Shown here: piece by piece, positions 1-8,780 of the stretch
How positions within the stretch are numbered: the first letter of the stretch is position 1
Layout of the letters: each line of letters begins with the position of its first letter
Assembly: GCF_024170505.1 (NCBI RefSeq)
Contig: NZ_JALJYG010000005.1
Location: 62,001-126,000, forward strand
DNA length: 64,000 nt
Reading direction: 5' to 3'
From: Methanocalculus alkaliphilus
Lineage (GTDB): Archaea; Halobacteriota; Methanomicrobia; Methanomicrobiales; Methanocorpusculaceae
Notes under the pieces: model-generated
Told to the model about the DNA's origin: nothing
Database searches by the model: none
What the model saw: the letters and a program-made list of their open reading frames with translations, nothing else
Translations under genes and position numbers: made by a program

Positions 1-855
1 TGCGGCACCCTGGGATCAGGAAATCACTTCCTTGAGCTCCAGGTGGTATCCGAGATCAGGGATCAAGAGGCTGCAGCAACATTTGGTGTACAGGAAGGCA
101 ACGTCTGTTGTATGATCCATTGCGGATCGCGCGGGCTCGGGCACCAGGTCTGCACAGATCACCTGAAAACCCTTGAGAAAGCCACAAAGAAGTACGGGAT
201 TAATCTCCCTGACCGCCAGCTCTCCTGTGCCCCTCTCACCTCACCTGAAGGGGAGAGCTACTTCGGCGCGATGGCGGCGGCTGCAAATTATGCCTGGGCC
301 AACCGCCAGATCATCACCCATCAGGTGAGAACCCTCTTTGAATCGGCATTTGGGATCGCCCATACCGAGATGCCACTGGTCTATGATGTGGCGCATAATG
401 TCGCCAAATGGGAGAAACATACTGTTGATGGCTCAGAACGGCGCGTCTGTGTTCATAGAAAAGGAGCAACCCGGGCATTTGGACCAGGAAGACCAGAACT
501 CCCCGCCGTGTACCGGAAAACAGGACAGCCGGTGATCATTCCAGGCAGCATGGGAACGGCATCCTACCTCCTCGCAGGAACAGAGACGGCGATGGAGAAG
601 ACCTTCGGGAGCACCTGCCATGGTGCAGGACGGGTCAGTAGCAGAAAAGAGGCGAAGAAGACAGTACGTGGGGCTGCGGTATCAGCTGAACTAAAGAAGC
701 AGGGGATCATCGTCCGGGCGCCATCCGGGGATGTAATCGCCGAGGAAGCACCTGAGATGTATAAGTCAAGTGATGAGGTTATCCGTGTTGTTCATGAGGC
801 CGGACTCTCCCGGATCGTTGCACGCATGATGCCCCTTGGAGTGATCAAAGGATGA
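1..855 (+). CDS. rtcB: RNA-splicing ligase RtcB, 3' part
   Basis: C-terminal 284 residues of RtcB, the GTP- and Mn-dependent ligase that joins 2',3'-cyclic-phosphate (or 3'-phosphate) RNA ends to 5'-OH ends in archaeal tRNA splicing. The frame is open from base 1; the start lies outside the window. Visible family motifs are GSGNHFLE at the very beginning (metal-binding His), [16 protein letters not shown] (metal His) and STCHGAGR, whose His is the guanylylated residue. The N-terminal metal Cys region is missing only because the window starts late. The gene overlaps the next one by ATGA, suggesting translational coupling. An intron-bearing tRNA-Met about 8 kb downstream is one likely substrate class. 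Confidence 0.96.
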   Translation, partial: CGTLGSGNHFLELQVVSEIRDQEAAATFGVQEGNVCCMIHCGSRGLGHQVCTDHLKTLEKATKKYGINLPDRQLSCAPLTSPEGESYFGAMAAAANYAWANRQIITHQVRTLFESAFGIAHTEMPLVYDVAHNVAKWEKHTVDGSERRVCVHRKGATRAFGPGRPELPAVYRKTGQPVIIPGSMGTASYLLAGTETAMEKTFGSTCHGAGRVSSRKEAKKTVRGAAVSAELKKQGIIVRAPSGDVIAEEAPEMYKSSDEVIRVVHEAGLSRIVARMMPLGVIKG

Positions 856-1433
856 AAGGCGGATCACCGGCACTCATCTGGGAAGAGAGGCTGATGTTTC
901 TTCGTCTGATCGAGGATTGTGTCGGGTCCTGCGAACTGGTCACACCACAGCTCCTTGCCGCCCCCTTCTACCGTGGATCATTTGGAACGCTCATCATCCC
1001 GACAGGCTTTGCAAACAAGGACTATTCCCGTGTCCTCCCCGCACTCAGGGCAACGAAAAGCCGGATGGAGCGCTTCATCAGGTCAGGAGGAGAGCTTGTG
1101 GTCTTTGGGGGTGGCGGCGATGTACCGGACTGCTATGACTGGCTCCCATTCTCTGTACAATACCGGTTTTCATACGGTTCGCGTGAGATTCTCATCAGAA
1201 GAGAGAGTGATGCCGTCGCCCTGCTTGATGGATATGACCATACTGCCTTTGAATGCGACGGGCATCTCACCGGGTATTCCGGGGAAGCCATTGCAGAGAC
1301 CAGGGAGGGAGAACCCATCCTGATTGAGGAGTGTATTGGAGACGGCCGCGTCATCCTGACAACCGCACATGAGTATCCGTCCCGAAGGTTTATCACGGCA
1401 TTTTGCTCCTCCAAAAAGGAAACCTTCTTTTAG
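852..1433 (+). CDS. Unrecognised protein, class I GATase-like fold suspected
   Basis: A 193-residue soluble protein that I do not recognise by name. Residues about 40-100 ([14 protein letters not shown], a charged helix, then [13 protein letters not shown]) look like the alternating strand-helix pattern of class I glutamine amidotransferase-like or ThuA-like folds, but there is no obvious nucleophile-elbow Cys with a downstream catalytic His. The ATG lies in an ATGA overlap with rtcB, which fixes the start and suggests cotranslation; another ATG at 894 is possible. The position between rtcB and a DUF2111 gene gives no firm function. The fold assignment is a guess from pattern. Confidence 0.75.
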   Translation: MKGGSPALIWEERLMFLRLIEDCVGSCELVTPQLLAAPFYRGSFGTLIIPTGFANKDYSRVLPALRATKSRMERFIRSGGELVVFGGGGDVPDCYDWLPFSVQYRFSYGSREILIRRESDAVALLDGYDHTAFECDGHLTGYSGEAIAETREGEPILIEECIGDGRVILTTAHEYPSRRFITAFCSSKKETFF

Positions 1434-1464
1434 ATGGAATTGGTATGGTTGTTAGTGTTCCAAT

Positions 1465-1887
1465 ATGCATCGATATACCATTGCCCGGGATGCATCAGCC
1501 GATGATCTCGAACCGGTCCTGATGACGATCCACACGATAGTCTCGAATCTTCCGATAACCGGACGATCCAAAGAGAAGCCCGGCATCCGGATAGAAGACG
1601 GGAAGGTGATCGAGAGATCCTATTCAGGACCGATCCTTGAAGAGGCGATTGCGAAGAACAGCCTGATCAAGACACGGCCAAAAGAGGGGATCTATAAGGG
1701 AATTCCGGTCGTCGTCGCACCCATACGGGATAGTGAGGGGGAGGCGATTGGAGCAATCGGGGTCGTTGACATCACCGGCATCTTTGATCTGGCGACGCTT
1801 ATGGAACACCAGTCTTTCATCCTTCGTCAGGTCTGTGGAACAGATCCCTGTCCATTGGATAGTGAACAGAGCATTGCAAAAAGGTAA
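1465..1887 (+). CDS. DUF2111-family methanogen protein
   Basis: A 140-residue protein resembling the DUF2111 family, which is largely confined to methanogens and has no assigned function. A glycine-rich core with alternating strands (KGIPVVVAPIRD, then AIGAIGVVDITGIFD) looks like a small ligand-sensing or PAS/roadblock-like sheet. Two Cys occur near the C terminus (VCGTDPC). The gene lies 31 nt after the preceding one and 5 nt before birA, so it probably belongs to a run that includes the biotin regulator. Whether it is linked to biotin metabolism is unknown. Confidence 0.8.
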   Translation: MHRYTIARDASADDLEPVLMTIHTIVSNLPITGRSKEKPGIRIEDGKVIERSYSGPILEEAIAKNSLIKTRPKEGIYKGIPVVVAPIRDSEGEAIGAIGVVDITGIFDLATLMEHQSFILRQVCGTDPCPLDSEQSIAKR

Positions 1888-1892
1888 AAACA

Positions 1893-2873
1893 ATGAATAA
1901 CGCTGCATTTAACGTCCTGAAGATCCTTGACCGGGAGAGCGGTAAGATTTCTGGAGAGAAGATCAGTGAAGAGCTGGGGATCAGCCGATCTGCGGTCTGG
2001 AAACATATCGAAGAGCTTCGCGAACTTGGGTATGAAATAGATGCCACCCAGAAAGAGGGATATCATGTGACCGGAAGGACAAACCGCCTCCTTCCATATG
2101 AGATTAAGCGGCAGCTCAAAACAAGGAAGATCGGATCTGAGATTCATTATGTCGCAACCACCCCCTCAACCATCTGGCTTGGAAAACAGATGATCCGGGA
2201 GATTGAGGACGATATACCGGAAGGGCTTGTCATACTCGCAGAAGAGCAGACCGGCGGGCTTGGACGCCTTGGTCGATCGTGGGCATCACCTGCAGGAGGA
2301 ATCTGGACGACGATCGTCCTCAAGCCATCGATCCCCATCCAGAAGGCCTTCATGATCATGATCGCCGCATCCGTTGCCGTATCCCGGGCCATCAGAAAAG
2401 AGTATGATATTGGCGCATTGATCAAATGGCCAAATGATATCTTCATCGGCGATAAGAAGGTCGGAGGGATGCATCTTGAATTATCAGCCGAGGCTGATGT
2501 CATCCACTACTGTCTGCTCAGCCTTGGAATCGATGTCAATGTATCAATCGAGGAACTGATGCCGGTCCTGAACCGCGAGGTGACATCGATCTCAGAAGAG
2601 CTTGGATACGATGTTGACCGGACAAAGTTCCTTGCACGTGTCCTGACCGAGTTTGAGAGGCGGTACACCCTGGTCGAGCGGAATGAATATGATGCACTCC
2701 TCCGGGAATGGAGAAGCCTCTCCTGCACACTGGAGCGAAGAGTCGAGATAAAAACCCTCAAGAAGACCTTTGAAGGAGAGGCCATTGATATCGATGATCA
2801 TGGGGCATTGATCATCAGAAAGGATAATGGAAAGATCGAGCGGGTCATCGCCGGTGACTGCCATATCCTTTGA
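1893..2873 (+). CDS. birA: Bifunctional biotin-protein ligase / biotin operon repressor BirA
   Basis: A 326-residue protein that activates biotin as biotinyl-AMP and transfers it to the lysine of the carboxyl-carrier domain. Residues 1-60 form a winged helix (ISEELGISRSAVWKHIEELR), so this is the DNA-binding two-domain type. The catalytic core has the adenylate loop near 121-129 (GGLGRLGRS), KWPND at 178-182 and a Gly-rich GGMHLEL segment. Residues from about 275 form the SH3-like C-terminal domain. Its likely operator lies 80 nt downstream, over the bioY start, and its likely substrate (PycB, with an EAMKM motif) is encoded 2.6 kb downstream. Gene context therefore supports both activities. 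Confidence 0.96.
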   Translation: MNNAAFNVLKILDRESGKISGEKISEELGISRSAVWKHIEELRELGYEIDATQKEGYHVTGRTNRLLPYEIKRQLKTRKIGSEIHYVATTPSTIWLGKQMIREIEDDIPEGLVILAEEQTGGLGRLGRSWASPAGGIWTTIVLKPSIPIQKAFMIMIAASVAVSRAIRKEYDIGALIKWPNDIFIGDKKVGGMHLELSAEADVIHYCLLSLGIDVNVSIEELMPVLNREVTSISEELGYDVDRTKFLARVLTEFERRYTLVERNEYDALLREWRSLSCTLERRVEIKTLKKTFEGEAIDIDDHGALIIRKDNGKIERVIAGDCHIL

Positions 2874-2952
2874 GGCTTCAATATACAAATACCCTTCAAA
2901 ACCTATTTTCTCCTCCATATCATCATTTCCGGTAGGAAACATGCTCTTTTTT

Positions 2953-2987
2953 ATCGTCAACCAACAAACAATAAGGAGGTTGACGAT
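2953..2987 (+). promoter_or_regulatory. Probable BirA operator over bioY start
   Basis: A perfect 10-bp inverted repeat, ATCGTCAACC and GGTTGACGAT, separated by 15 nt. The geometry and the core AACC/GGTT match the known prokaryotic BirA signal (TTGTxAACC, 14-16 nt spacer, GGTTxACAA). The right arm runs into the first two bases of the bioY ATG, and the spacer contains the Shine-Dalgarno AAGGAG. A T-rich TATA-like run (about 2946-2955) abuts the left arm, so a bound dimer would block preinitiation complex or polymerase. The match to BirA sites is from knowledge of that motif; binding is inferred. Confidence 0.8.
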
Positions 2988-3504
2988 GTACGGTAATATC
3001 GAGTATGCAAAAATCCTGACCCGGACAGCGACATTCGCGGCGCTGATAAGCATCGGAGGGTGGGTATCGATAGTGGTTCCAATCCTGCCACTCGTCCCCT
3101 TCACCCTGCAGACGCTGTTTCTCCTGCTTGCTGCCCTTGTAATGAAGCGGTATGCCGTCCTTCCTGCGGTCCTCTACATTCTCCTTGGAGTCTGTAACCT
3201 CCCGGTATTTCATAACGGGACAGCAGGACTTGGGGTCCTCCTTGGCCCGACCGGCGGGTATATCATTGGCTTTGTACCTGCGGCACTCATTGCCGGACTC
3301 CTGTGTGAAAAGACCTTCCGGCATGCAGAGATAACCGGGATCATCTCGGCAAGTATCATCATCTGGATATTTGGAACTGCCTGGCTCTCCCTCTCAACAG
3401 GTATGCCGTTTACTGCCGCCGTGATTGTCGGCGTTCTCCCCTTCATTCCCGGTGATATTCTCAAGGGAGTGGCAGCCCTTGCCATCGCCCGAAGAGTTAC
3501 ATGA
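2986..3504 (+). CDS. bioY: Biotin ECF transporter S component BioY
   Basis: A 172-residue hydrophobic protein with about six membrane segments, the substrate-binding subunit of a biotin energy-coupling-factor transporter. The central GLGVLLGPTGGYIIGF stretch is the BioY signature. The frame is open further upstream to 2827, but ATG 2986 is chosen because AAGGAGG lies 6 nt before it, because it gives the usual family length, and because the upstream extension is not membrane-like. It overlaps the ATPase gene by ATGA. The start codon lies inside the probable BirA operator, so it should be induced when biotin is scarce. Confidence 0.93.
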   Translation: MYGNIEYAKILTRTATFAALISIGGWVSIVVPILPLVPFTLQTLFLLLAALVMKRYAVLPAVLYILLGVCNLPVFHNGTAGLGVLLGPTGGYIIGFVPAALIAGLLCEKTFRHAEITGIISASIIIWIFGTAWLSLSTGMPFTAAVIVGVLPFIPGDILKGVAALAIARRVT

Positions 3505-4118
3505 TAACAATTCACGACCTCTCCCATGGCATTCTCCGGATACCGGCCCTCTCGATAGAGCCGGGTATCACAACAATCCTTGGACCAAACGGTGCGGGAA
3601 AGACGACGCTCCTCTCGATAATGGCCGGGGTCATCATTCCGGAGACGGGACTGGTCCTGATCGACGGTAACCCCCCGCGATCATGCGAGGTCGGCTGGGT
3701 ATCAGAATTTCCTGACAGGAATATACTCTTTGAGCGGGTCTTCGACGAGATAGCCGCCCCCCTCAGATTCAGAAACCTGCCAATGGAGGCGATCGAAACC
3801 CGGACAATGGAGATTGCAGAGATGCTTCGGATCACCCGTCTCATCAATCGAAAGACGCGGACACTCTCTGGTGGGGAGAAAGTACTCGTTGCCCTCGCGA
3901 CGGCACTTGTCACCTCCCCTCTCCTCCTTGTCATCGATGAGGCAGACTCGCATCTTGATGAGGAGACGGCATGGGAGATGCAGGATGCACTCCGATCCGA
4001 TCCCCCCCCCTATATACTACAGAGCAGCCAGTATCGTGATATTGCCGCTGTATCAGACGATTGCATCATGATTCGTGATGGAAGGGTCATCTCAGGGGGG
4101 ATACCCAGGGATGGCTGA
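3501..4118 (+). CDS. Biotin ECF transporter ATPase subunit
   Basis: A 205-residue ABC ATPase that powers biotin uptake with BioY and the T component encoded next to it. It has Walker A at residues 28-36 (GPNGAGKTT), the ABC signature LSGGEK near 121 and Walker B LLLVIDEADSHLD. It is short for an EcfA/BioM/CbiO protein (usually 220-280 residues), lacking most of the C-terminal region. The start overlaps bioY by ATGA and the 3' end overlaps the next start by 8 nt, so the three genes are translated as a unit. It probably pairs with the ATPase half of the downstream fusion to form the heterodimeric motor. Confidence 0.9.
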   Translation: MITIHDLSHGILRIPALSIEPGITTILGPNGAGKTTLLSIMAGVIIPETGLVLIDGNPPRSCEVGWVSEFPDRNILFERVFDEIAAPLRFRNLPMEAIETRTMEIAEMLRITRLINRKTRTLSGGEKVLVALATALVTSPLLLVIDEADSHLDEETAWEMQDALRSDPPPYILQSSQYRDIAAVSDDCIMIRDGRVISGGIPRDG

Positions 4119-5373
4119 TATGGAGCTCATCGCGGACGCGCTCATCTACCGGCAGGGGGATATGACCATCTCCGCCGATCACCGGTTTGGGCCTGGCACC
4201 ACCCTTATCACCGGGAGAATCGGGAGTGGCAAGAGCACCCTCTCCCTCCTCCTCTCCGGACAGATGGAACCAGAGAGCGGAGCAGTCCGGAGATCAGGGA
4301 TAGAATCTGAGATCCTCTCCCTCCAGTTTCCTGAGTACCATATAACCGGAGCAACGGTTGCAGAGGAGATCCGATCGTGGGGAGTTGAGCCCACATCCGT
4401 TCTACCGGTCATCCCGGAAGCGATGTGGGGCCGTGATCCCCACACACTCTCCCGGGGCGAGCTGAAACGGCTCAATCTCGCCTCTGTCCTTGCGCGAAAT
4501 CCGGATCTCCTCATCCTCGATGAACCCTTCTCATCGCTTGATGCAGATATGAAGAGATGGTTCTGCCGCGAAATCCAGAAGCGGAGAGAGAGAATAACCA
4601 TCATCTTCACCCATGAACGGGAGATTATTCCGGATTCTGACGATCGGCTCGTGATGAGGAACGGGCAGCTGGAGGGGGAAGGGGGATCCCGTCAATCCAG
4701 GGCAATGAACCACTCCCGCCCGGAGGAGACGCAGACGACATTCAGTGACGGCAGGCTCCGGCTCCTCTCCGTCATCTCCCTCTCACTTGGGGCATTCATC
4801 TCGATCGGGGGGGCTCTTCTTGCCCTCGTCTGGTGGGCAGGTGCATCCCGGAAGGGACGGCGTCTTCCGGAGAAGAGGCTGATTGCTGCACTCGCCCTCC
4901 TTATCCTTGTTCCGGCGGTTGTCACTGAGATCCTTGTCGGAGGGGGGGTATCATATGGCATCAGGATGGGTGTCATCCTGCTCATCTCCTTCTGGGCGTA
5001 TGCGGAGTTTCGTGGAGGCGATATGCTGGATATCTTCGTCTCGTTCTTTGGGGAGAGGTTCGGCTTTGATATCGGCCTTGCGGCAGAGATGACACTCCAG
5101 TCATTTCATCTTGCGGGATCGGATCTTCGGGAGATACAACGGGCTTTTTCTATAAAAGGGATGAAGATAGACCACAAGAGCATCATTCCTGCCGCGCTCA
5201 CCCTTCTTCTCCTTCATATCCGTCGGGCAGACGAGACCGCAAACCTTCTTGCAATCCGGGGGTTTCAGAGTGGCGGAACACATAAACCAAATTTTTCTAC
5301 ATTTCCAAAGGACGTCATATTGACATTTTTTGCAGTATTAATCGCCATTTTAAGCATATTTATCTTCTGGTGA
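4111..5373 (+). CDS. Fused ECF ATPase-EcfT transmembrane protein
   Basis: A 420-residue protein combining two ECF parts that are normally separate. Residues 1-200 are an ABC ATPase with Walker A GRIGSGKST (35-43), signature LSRGELKR and Walker B LLILDEPFSSLD. After a polar linker rich in Arg, Glu and Ser, residues about 220-420 are an EcfT-like membrane domain with several hydrophobic segments and two coupling motifs, AFSIKGM and LLAIRGFQ, in the positions of the EcfT Ala-Arg-Gly motifs. The frame is open from 4075, but ATG 4111 is chosen because it makes the compact ATGGCTGA overlap with the previous gene. Confidence 0.88.
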   Translation: MADMELIADALIYRQGDMTISADHRFGPGTTLITGRIGSGKSTLSLLLSGQMEPESGAVRRSGIESEILSLQFPEYHITGATVAEEIRSWGVEPTSVLPVIPEAMWGRDPHTLSRGELKRLNLASVLARNPDLLILDEPFSSLDADMKRWFCREIQKRRERITIIFTHEREIIPDSDDRLVMRNGQLEGEGGSRQSRAMNHSRPEETQTTFSDGRLRLLSVISLSLGAFISIGGALLALVWWAGASRKGRRLPEKRLIAALALLILVPAVVTEILVGGGVSYGIRMGVILLISFWAYAEFRGGDMLDIFVSFFGERFGFDIGLAAEMTLQSFHLAGSDLREIQRAFSIKGMKIDHKSIIPAALTLLLLHIRRADETANLLAIRGFQSGGTHKPNFSTFPKDVILTFFAVLIAILSIFIFW

Positions 5374-5374
5374 G

Positions 5375-5386
5375 TTTTTTATACTA
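5375..5386 (+). promoter_or_regulatory. TATA-like element for pycB
   Basis: The AT-rich TTTTTTATACTA run directly after the transporter gene is the best archaeal TATA candidate before pycB. It would place transcription start near 5410 and leave a leader of about 35 nt that contains the GAGGTG ribosome site at 5435-5440. It suggests pycBA can be transcribed separately from the biotin transporter. Confidence 0.45.
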
Positions 5387-5445
5387 TCAAGGTTAATTGT
5401 TGAGAGGCTCGATTTTTACAATTCCTCAGCCCACGAGGTGTTCAG

Positions 5446-7191
5446 ATGACGTTTTCAAAATCTTCCAGAGTACACATCACAGATACCACGCTGAGGGATG
5501 CGCATCAATCGCTCATTGCCACACGCCTTCGTACAGAGGATATGATACCGGTTGCTCATGAGATCAACAAGGTAGGGTTCTTCTCTGTGGAGGCATGGGG
5601 CGGGGCTACATTTGATAGCTGTATCCGGTTTTTAAACGACGATCCATGGATGCGTCTTCGTGCACTGAAGGAGGCACTCCCCGACACCCCAATCCAGATG
5701 CTCCTCCGGGGGCAGAATCTGGTGGGATACCGGCACTATCCGGATGATGTCGTTGAGCGGTTCATCACTGCAGCTCACACAAACGGGGTGGATATTTTCC
5801 GGATATTCGATGCACTCAACGACATCCGGAATATGGAATCCTCCATGAAGGCAGTCTCCGATCTCGGGGCACATATGCAGGGTGCCATCTCGTATACCAC
5901 AAGCCCGGTCCATAACATTCCCACATTTATCGATATGGCTGAGGAATTGTACTCCCATGGCTGTGATTCGGTCTGTATCAAGGATATGGCCGGTCTGATC
6001 ATGCCGGAAACTGCACGGGAGCTGATAACAGGGATTAAGGAGAGGGTGGATATTCTCGTCGATCTGCACAGCCATTCGACGAGTGGGATAGCACCGATGA
6101 GTTACCAGGCAGCGATAGAGGCCGGCGTTGATATACTCGATACCGCAATGTCACCGTTTGCCTTTGGAACATCACAGCCTGCCACCGAGAGTGTCATCGC
6201 ATCATTGATCGGTACACCCCGCGAGACAGGAATAGATCTCCTTGCACTCCGGAAGGTCCGGAATCTCTGCATGGATATCAGGAAGAAGTATGACGCACTT
6301 GTTGATCCCATCTCTGAGCGGATCGACAGTGATGTTCTTGTCTACCAGCTCCCCGGAGGGATGATCTCAAACCTCGTCTCCCAGTTGAAGGAGCAGGATG
6401 CACTTGAGCGGTTATCAGATGTATTTGAGGAGATACCAAAGGTTCGTGAGGACCTTGGGTATCCGCCCCTTGTCACTCCGACAAGCCAGATTGTCGGGAC
6501 ACAGGCGGTCTTAAATGTCCTGATGAACGGCCGCTACCAGAACGTCACCAAAGAGGTGAAGGATTATGTCCGTGGATTGTATGGGCGGCCTCCTGCACCC
6601 ATCTCTGATGAGATCAGAGAGCGGATCATCGATGGAGAAGAGATGATCACAATCCGGCCGGCGGACCTTCTTGAACCGATGTATGAGAGGAGCAAGGAAG
6701 AAGCCATCAGCATGGGTCTTGTGAAGAAGGATGAGGATATTCTGACATATATCCTCTATCCAGCCATCGCTCCTGCCTTCCTCCGGGGAGAGAAGACTGC
6801 TGAAGCCATTCCACAGGCAAAGAAGGCAGCAACGGGATCCACAAACGACTTCCCTGATTCGATGGAGGTTGAGGTTGATGGCGAGATCTTCGCCGTTCGT
6901 ATCGTCTCTGTCGGGGGAAGCACAGTCTCAGCACCAGTCGGTGCTGCTGTTAAATCACAGATCCCCAGAGGCGATCTTCCGGGCGGTGTGAAGAGCAATA
7001 TGCAGGGGATGGTTCTTGAGATCAAGGTTCACCGCGACCAGGTTGTGAAGAAGGGTGAGACGCTCCTCGTCCTTGAGGCGATGAAGATGGAGAATCCAAT
7101 CCAGAGTCCGGTCGATGGGAAGGTCTCAGATATCTACGTGGATGTCGGTTCAGTAGTACAGAATGGAGATATACTGCTGGTGATCCAATGA
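5446..7191 (+). CDS. pycB: Pyruvate carboxylase subunit B (carboxyltransferase + biotin carrier)
   Basis: A 581-residue subunit that carries biotin and transfers its carboxyl group to pyruvate, giving oxaloacetate for the incomplete reductive TCA path and aspartate synthesis in methanogens. Residues 10-300 form the TIM-barrel carboxyltransferase, opening with DTTLRDAHQSL and later showing KDMAG and HSHSTSG metal motifs; a PYC/OADA-type region follows. The last 75 residues are the biotinyl domain with EAMKM and biotin Lys 547. The sequence resembles oxaloacetate decarboxylase alpha, but the adjoining biotin carboxylase gene argues for PycB. It is preceded by GAGGTG and overlaps pycA by ATGA. 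Confidence 0.95.
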   Translation: MTFSKSSRVHITDTTLRDAHQSLIATRLRTEDMIPVAHEINKVGFFSVEAWGGATFDSCIRFLNDDPWMRLRALKEALPDTPIQMLLRGQNLVGYRHYPDDVVERFITAAHTNGVDIFRIFDALNDIRNMESSMKAVSDLGAHMQGAISYTTSPVHNIPTFIDMAEELYSHGCDSVCIKDMAGLIMPETARELITGIKERVDILVDLHSHSTSGIAPMSYQAAIEAGVDILDTAMSPFAFGTSQPATESVIASLIGTPRETGIDLLALRKVRNLCMDIRKKYDALVDPISERIDSDVLVYQLPGGMISNLVSQLKEQDALERLSDVFEEIPKVREDLGYPPLVTPTSQIVGTQAVLNVLMNGRYQNVTKEVKDYVRGLYGRPPAPISDEIRERIIDGEEMITIRPADLLEPMYERSKEEAISMGLVKKDEDILTYILYPAIAPAFLRGEKTAEAIPQAKKAATGSTNDFPDSMEVEVDGEIFAVRIVSVGGSTVSAPVGAAVKSQIPRGDLPGGVKSNMQGMVLEIKVHRDQVVKKGETLLVLEAMKMENPIQSPVDGKVSDIYVDVGSVVQNGDILLVIQ

Positions 7192-8669
7192 GCTTCTTTG
7201 ATAAGGTACTCATCGCAAACCGTGGTGAGATAGCCATACGTGTCATGCGTGCCTGCAGGGAGCTGGGGATCGAGACGGTTGCAATCTATTCGGAGCCGGA
7301 TAAAAATGCCCTCCATGTCAGGTATGCCGATGAGGCATTCCTCATCGGGGAGGCACACCCCTCCAAGAGCTACCTGAATATTGACCGGATCGTCGAGGTG
7401 GCTGAGATGAGCGGATCCGAGGCGATCCATCCCGGCTATGGCTTCCTCGCCGAGAACTACCATTTTGCAGAACGCATCGAGGAGAGCAATCTCACATTCA
7501 TCGGCCCCTCATCAAAGACCATTCATATGATGGGGTCAAAGCTGGACTCAAAGGAGGCGATGAGTGCTGCCGGTGTTCCGGTCCTTCCCTGGACGAAGGG
7601 GGGGGTCACCTCCGCTGAGGCGGGAATCGCCTTTGCAGAAGAGATCGGATACCCGGTTATCGTCAAGGCAAGTGCAGGTGGTGGCGGTATCGGGATGCAG
7701 ATCGTCTGGGATGAGTCCGGTATCGCAGAAGCAATCGAGAAGGGTATGCGGATCGCTCAGTCCGCCTTTGGCGACCCGACCATCTTCATCGAGAAGTATC
7801 TGGATAAACCCCGCCATATCGAGGTGCAGATCCTCTCAGACATGAGTGGGAATGGTATCCACCTCTTTGAGCGGGAATGCTCCATCCAGAGGCGGCACCA
7901 GAAACTTGTTGAGGAGGCGCCATGCCCGATCATGACCCCGGAACTCCGGGAGCGGATGACAGACTCTGCCCTCACCGTTGCAGAGACCTGCAATTACACA
8001 AATGCCGGAACTGTTGAGTTTCTCTATGCAAATGGCGAATATTACTTCATGGAGATGAATACCCGCCTCCAGGTTGAACATACCATCACCGAGATGGTAA
8101 CCGGCGTGGATATCGTCCGCCAGCAGATCGCCATTGCAGCAGGGGAAGATCTTGCATATGACCAGGAGCAGGTGAGCCTCAGAGGTCATGCCATCGAGTG
8201 CCGGATCAATGCCGAGGATCCGATGAATGACTTTGCAGCAGATCCCGGGAAGATCGTCAGGTACCGCTCTCCGGGAGGACCCGGAATACGGGTTGATTCA
8301 GGCATTCATGTCGGCTATGCGATACCTCCCCAGTATGATTCAATGATCTCAAAGCTCTGCTCCTATGGACTTACCCGGATCGAGGCTATCGAACGGATGC
8401 GCCGCGCGATTTATGAGTATGTGATCCTTGGTGTGAAGACGACGCTCCCTCTCCATCACGCCCTGATGAATAACCGCCAGTTCATCAAGGGGAACACCCA
8501 TACCCACTTCCTCGCTGATCAGAACATCAGGCGCAATCTTGAACGTTTCTTCCGCGATGAGGAGTCGAGGATGCAGACCCTTGCAGAGTCGCTCAGGCAG
8601 GGAAAGGAGACTGCGGCAATCACCGCTGCGGTCAATGTCTATCTTCACCATATGAAGAAGAATGGATAA
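7188..8669 (+). CDS. pycA: Pyruvate carboxylase subunit A (biotin carboxylase)
   Basis: A 493-residue ATP-grasp biotin carboxylase that charges the PycB-bound biotin with bicarbonate. It starts with the family hallmark KVLIANRGEIAIRVMRAC, followed by the central glycine loop KASAGGGGIGM, RHIEVQ, FERECSIQRRHQK and EMNTRLQVEHT, the catalytic metal and bicarbonate segment. Length agrees with archaeal PycA. The ATGA overlap with pycB ensures coupled synthesis. A short T-run (8678-8682) just past the stop may end the transcript. Confidence 0.95.
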   Translation: MSFFDKVLIANRGEIAIRVMRACRELGIETVAIYSEPDKNALHVRYADEAFLIGEAHPSKSYLNIDRIVEVAEMSGSEAIHPGYGFLAENYHFAERIEESNLTFIGPSSKTIHMMGSKLDSKEAMSAAGVPVLPWTKGGVTSAEAGIAFAEEIGYPVIVKASAGGGGIGMQIVWDESGIAEAIEKGMRIAQSAFGDPTIFIEKYLDKPRHIEVQILSDMSGNGIHLFERECSIQRRHQKLVEEAPCPIMTPELRERMTDSALTVAETCNYTNAGTVEFLYANGEYYFMEMNTRLQVEHTITEMVTGVDIVRQQIAIAAGEDLAYDQEQVSLRGHAIECRINAEDPMNDFAADPGKIVRYRSPGGPGIRVDSGIHVGYAIPPQYDSMISKLCSYGLTRIEAIERMRRAIYEYVILGVKTTLPLHHALMNNRQFIKGNTHTHFLADQNIRRNLERFFRDEESRMQTLAESLRQGKETAAITAAVNVYLHHMKKNG

Positions 8670-8724
8670 TACCCCTATTTTTATAGAATTTTCAGCCGTG
8701 GCCAGAGAGGAGGTCAAATGACAA

Positions 8725-8733
8725 TCTATATAC
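8725..8733 (+). promoter_or_regulatory. TATA-like element for tRNA-Met
   Basis: TCTATATAC sits about 52 nt before the mature tRNA 5' end. With the usual archaeal spacing this places transcription start near 8755 and leaves a 5' leader of about 25 nt, which includes the left arm of the inverted repeat that brackets the tRNA. Confidence 0.45.
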
Positions 8734-8780
8734 GGATCGGCAACCTCCTTATTATGCACAAGTCGTGCAGACCAACCGTT

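Noticed and set aside
433-621. Small minus-strand frame inside rtcB
   Set aside because: Antisense to a well conserved gene with catalytic motifs; no independent evidence.
2827-2985. N-terminal extension of bioY
   Set aside because: The extension is non-membrane, overlaps birA in another frame and has no ribosome site; ATG 2986 has a strong one and gives the family length.
5387-5402. Possible BirA half-site (CAAGGTTAATTGTTG) before pycB
   Set aside because: Only one arm resembles the motif and no properly spaced complement exists, unlike the perfect repeat before bioY.
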